6,142 bases of DNA from an uncultured Eubacteriales bacterium (GTDB lineage: Bacteria; Bacillota; Clostridia; Oscillospirales; Oscillospiraceae): positions 1-6,142 of the forward strand of contig USAT01000106.1 of NCBI GenBank assembly GCA_900552725.1, in the 5' to 3' direction. The translations under genes were made by a program, and so were the position numbers. Shown here in pieces: positions 6,139 to 6,142 of the stretch. The first letter of the stretch is position 1. Every line of letters begins with the position of its first letter. The notes under the pieces were generated by a model that was not told where the DNA came from, made no database searches, and saw only the letters and a list, made by a program, of their open reading frames with translations.

Positions 6139-6142
6139 TTCT

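Noticed and set aside
6101..6142. Sigma-A or ECF promoter for the sigma operon
   Set aside because: A TTGAAA hexamer and a CGTC are present on the minus strand, but they are not at workable spacing for either promoter type, and the window ends too soon to see more.
1..6142. CRISPR array, tRNA or rRNA genes, insertion sequence
   Set aside because: No regularly spaced repeats, no tRNA-like cloverleaf, no rRNA sequence and no transposase or terminal inverted repeats were seen.

Overview
The window looks like chromosomal DNA from a high-GC member of the Clostridia, most likely an Oscillospiraceae-type gut bacterium. The reasons are strong AGGAGG-type ribosome binding sites before most genes, GC-rich Firmicutes-style proteins, and an ECF sigma/anti-sigma pair of a kind common in Clostridia. 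The taxonomic placement is inference from style, not from a marker gene.

Layout, left to right. Positions 1-44 (minus) hold the first 14 codons of a galE-type UDP-glucose 4-epimerase running off the left edge. Just upstream of it in the same direction (66 to about 1097, minus) is an ABC exporter that has kept its ATPase domain and last two membrane helices but lost its start and the first part of its membrane domain. At about 1090-1150 the coding logic switches strand abruptly. From 1165 to 4057 (plus) runs a tight four-gene operon: a small lipoprotein, an HprK-like kinase, a radical SAM/SPASM enzyme and an 86-residue PqqD-like protein. It ends at a strong hairpin terminator (4093-4125). Converging on that terminator from the right is a two-gene minus-strand operon (6061 to 4125): an ECF sigma factor and its membrane-bound anti-sigma factor, overlapping by 4 bp.

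How the genes may work together. Kinase + radical SAM/SPASM + PqqD is the core of a peptide-modification (RiPP-type) system: the PqqD fold binds a leader peptide, the radical SAM enzyme modifies the peptide, and the HprK-like protein may phosphorylate it. An ABC exporter would normally complete such a locus. Here the only exporter is a 5'-truncated piece on the opposite strand, and no precursor-peptide gene is visible. The most interesting points are therefore the broken, strand-switching junction and a modification cassette without a visible substrate, apart from the lipoprotein whose gene overlaps the kinase gene. The sigma/anti-sigma pair is a self-contained envelope-signalling module. No stretch longer than 300 bases lacks a gene. 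I could not recognise a convincing promoter anywhere in the window.
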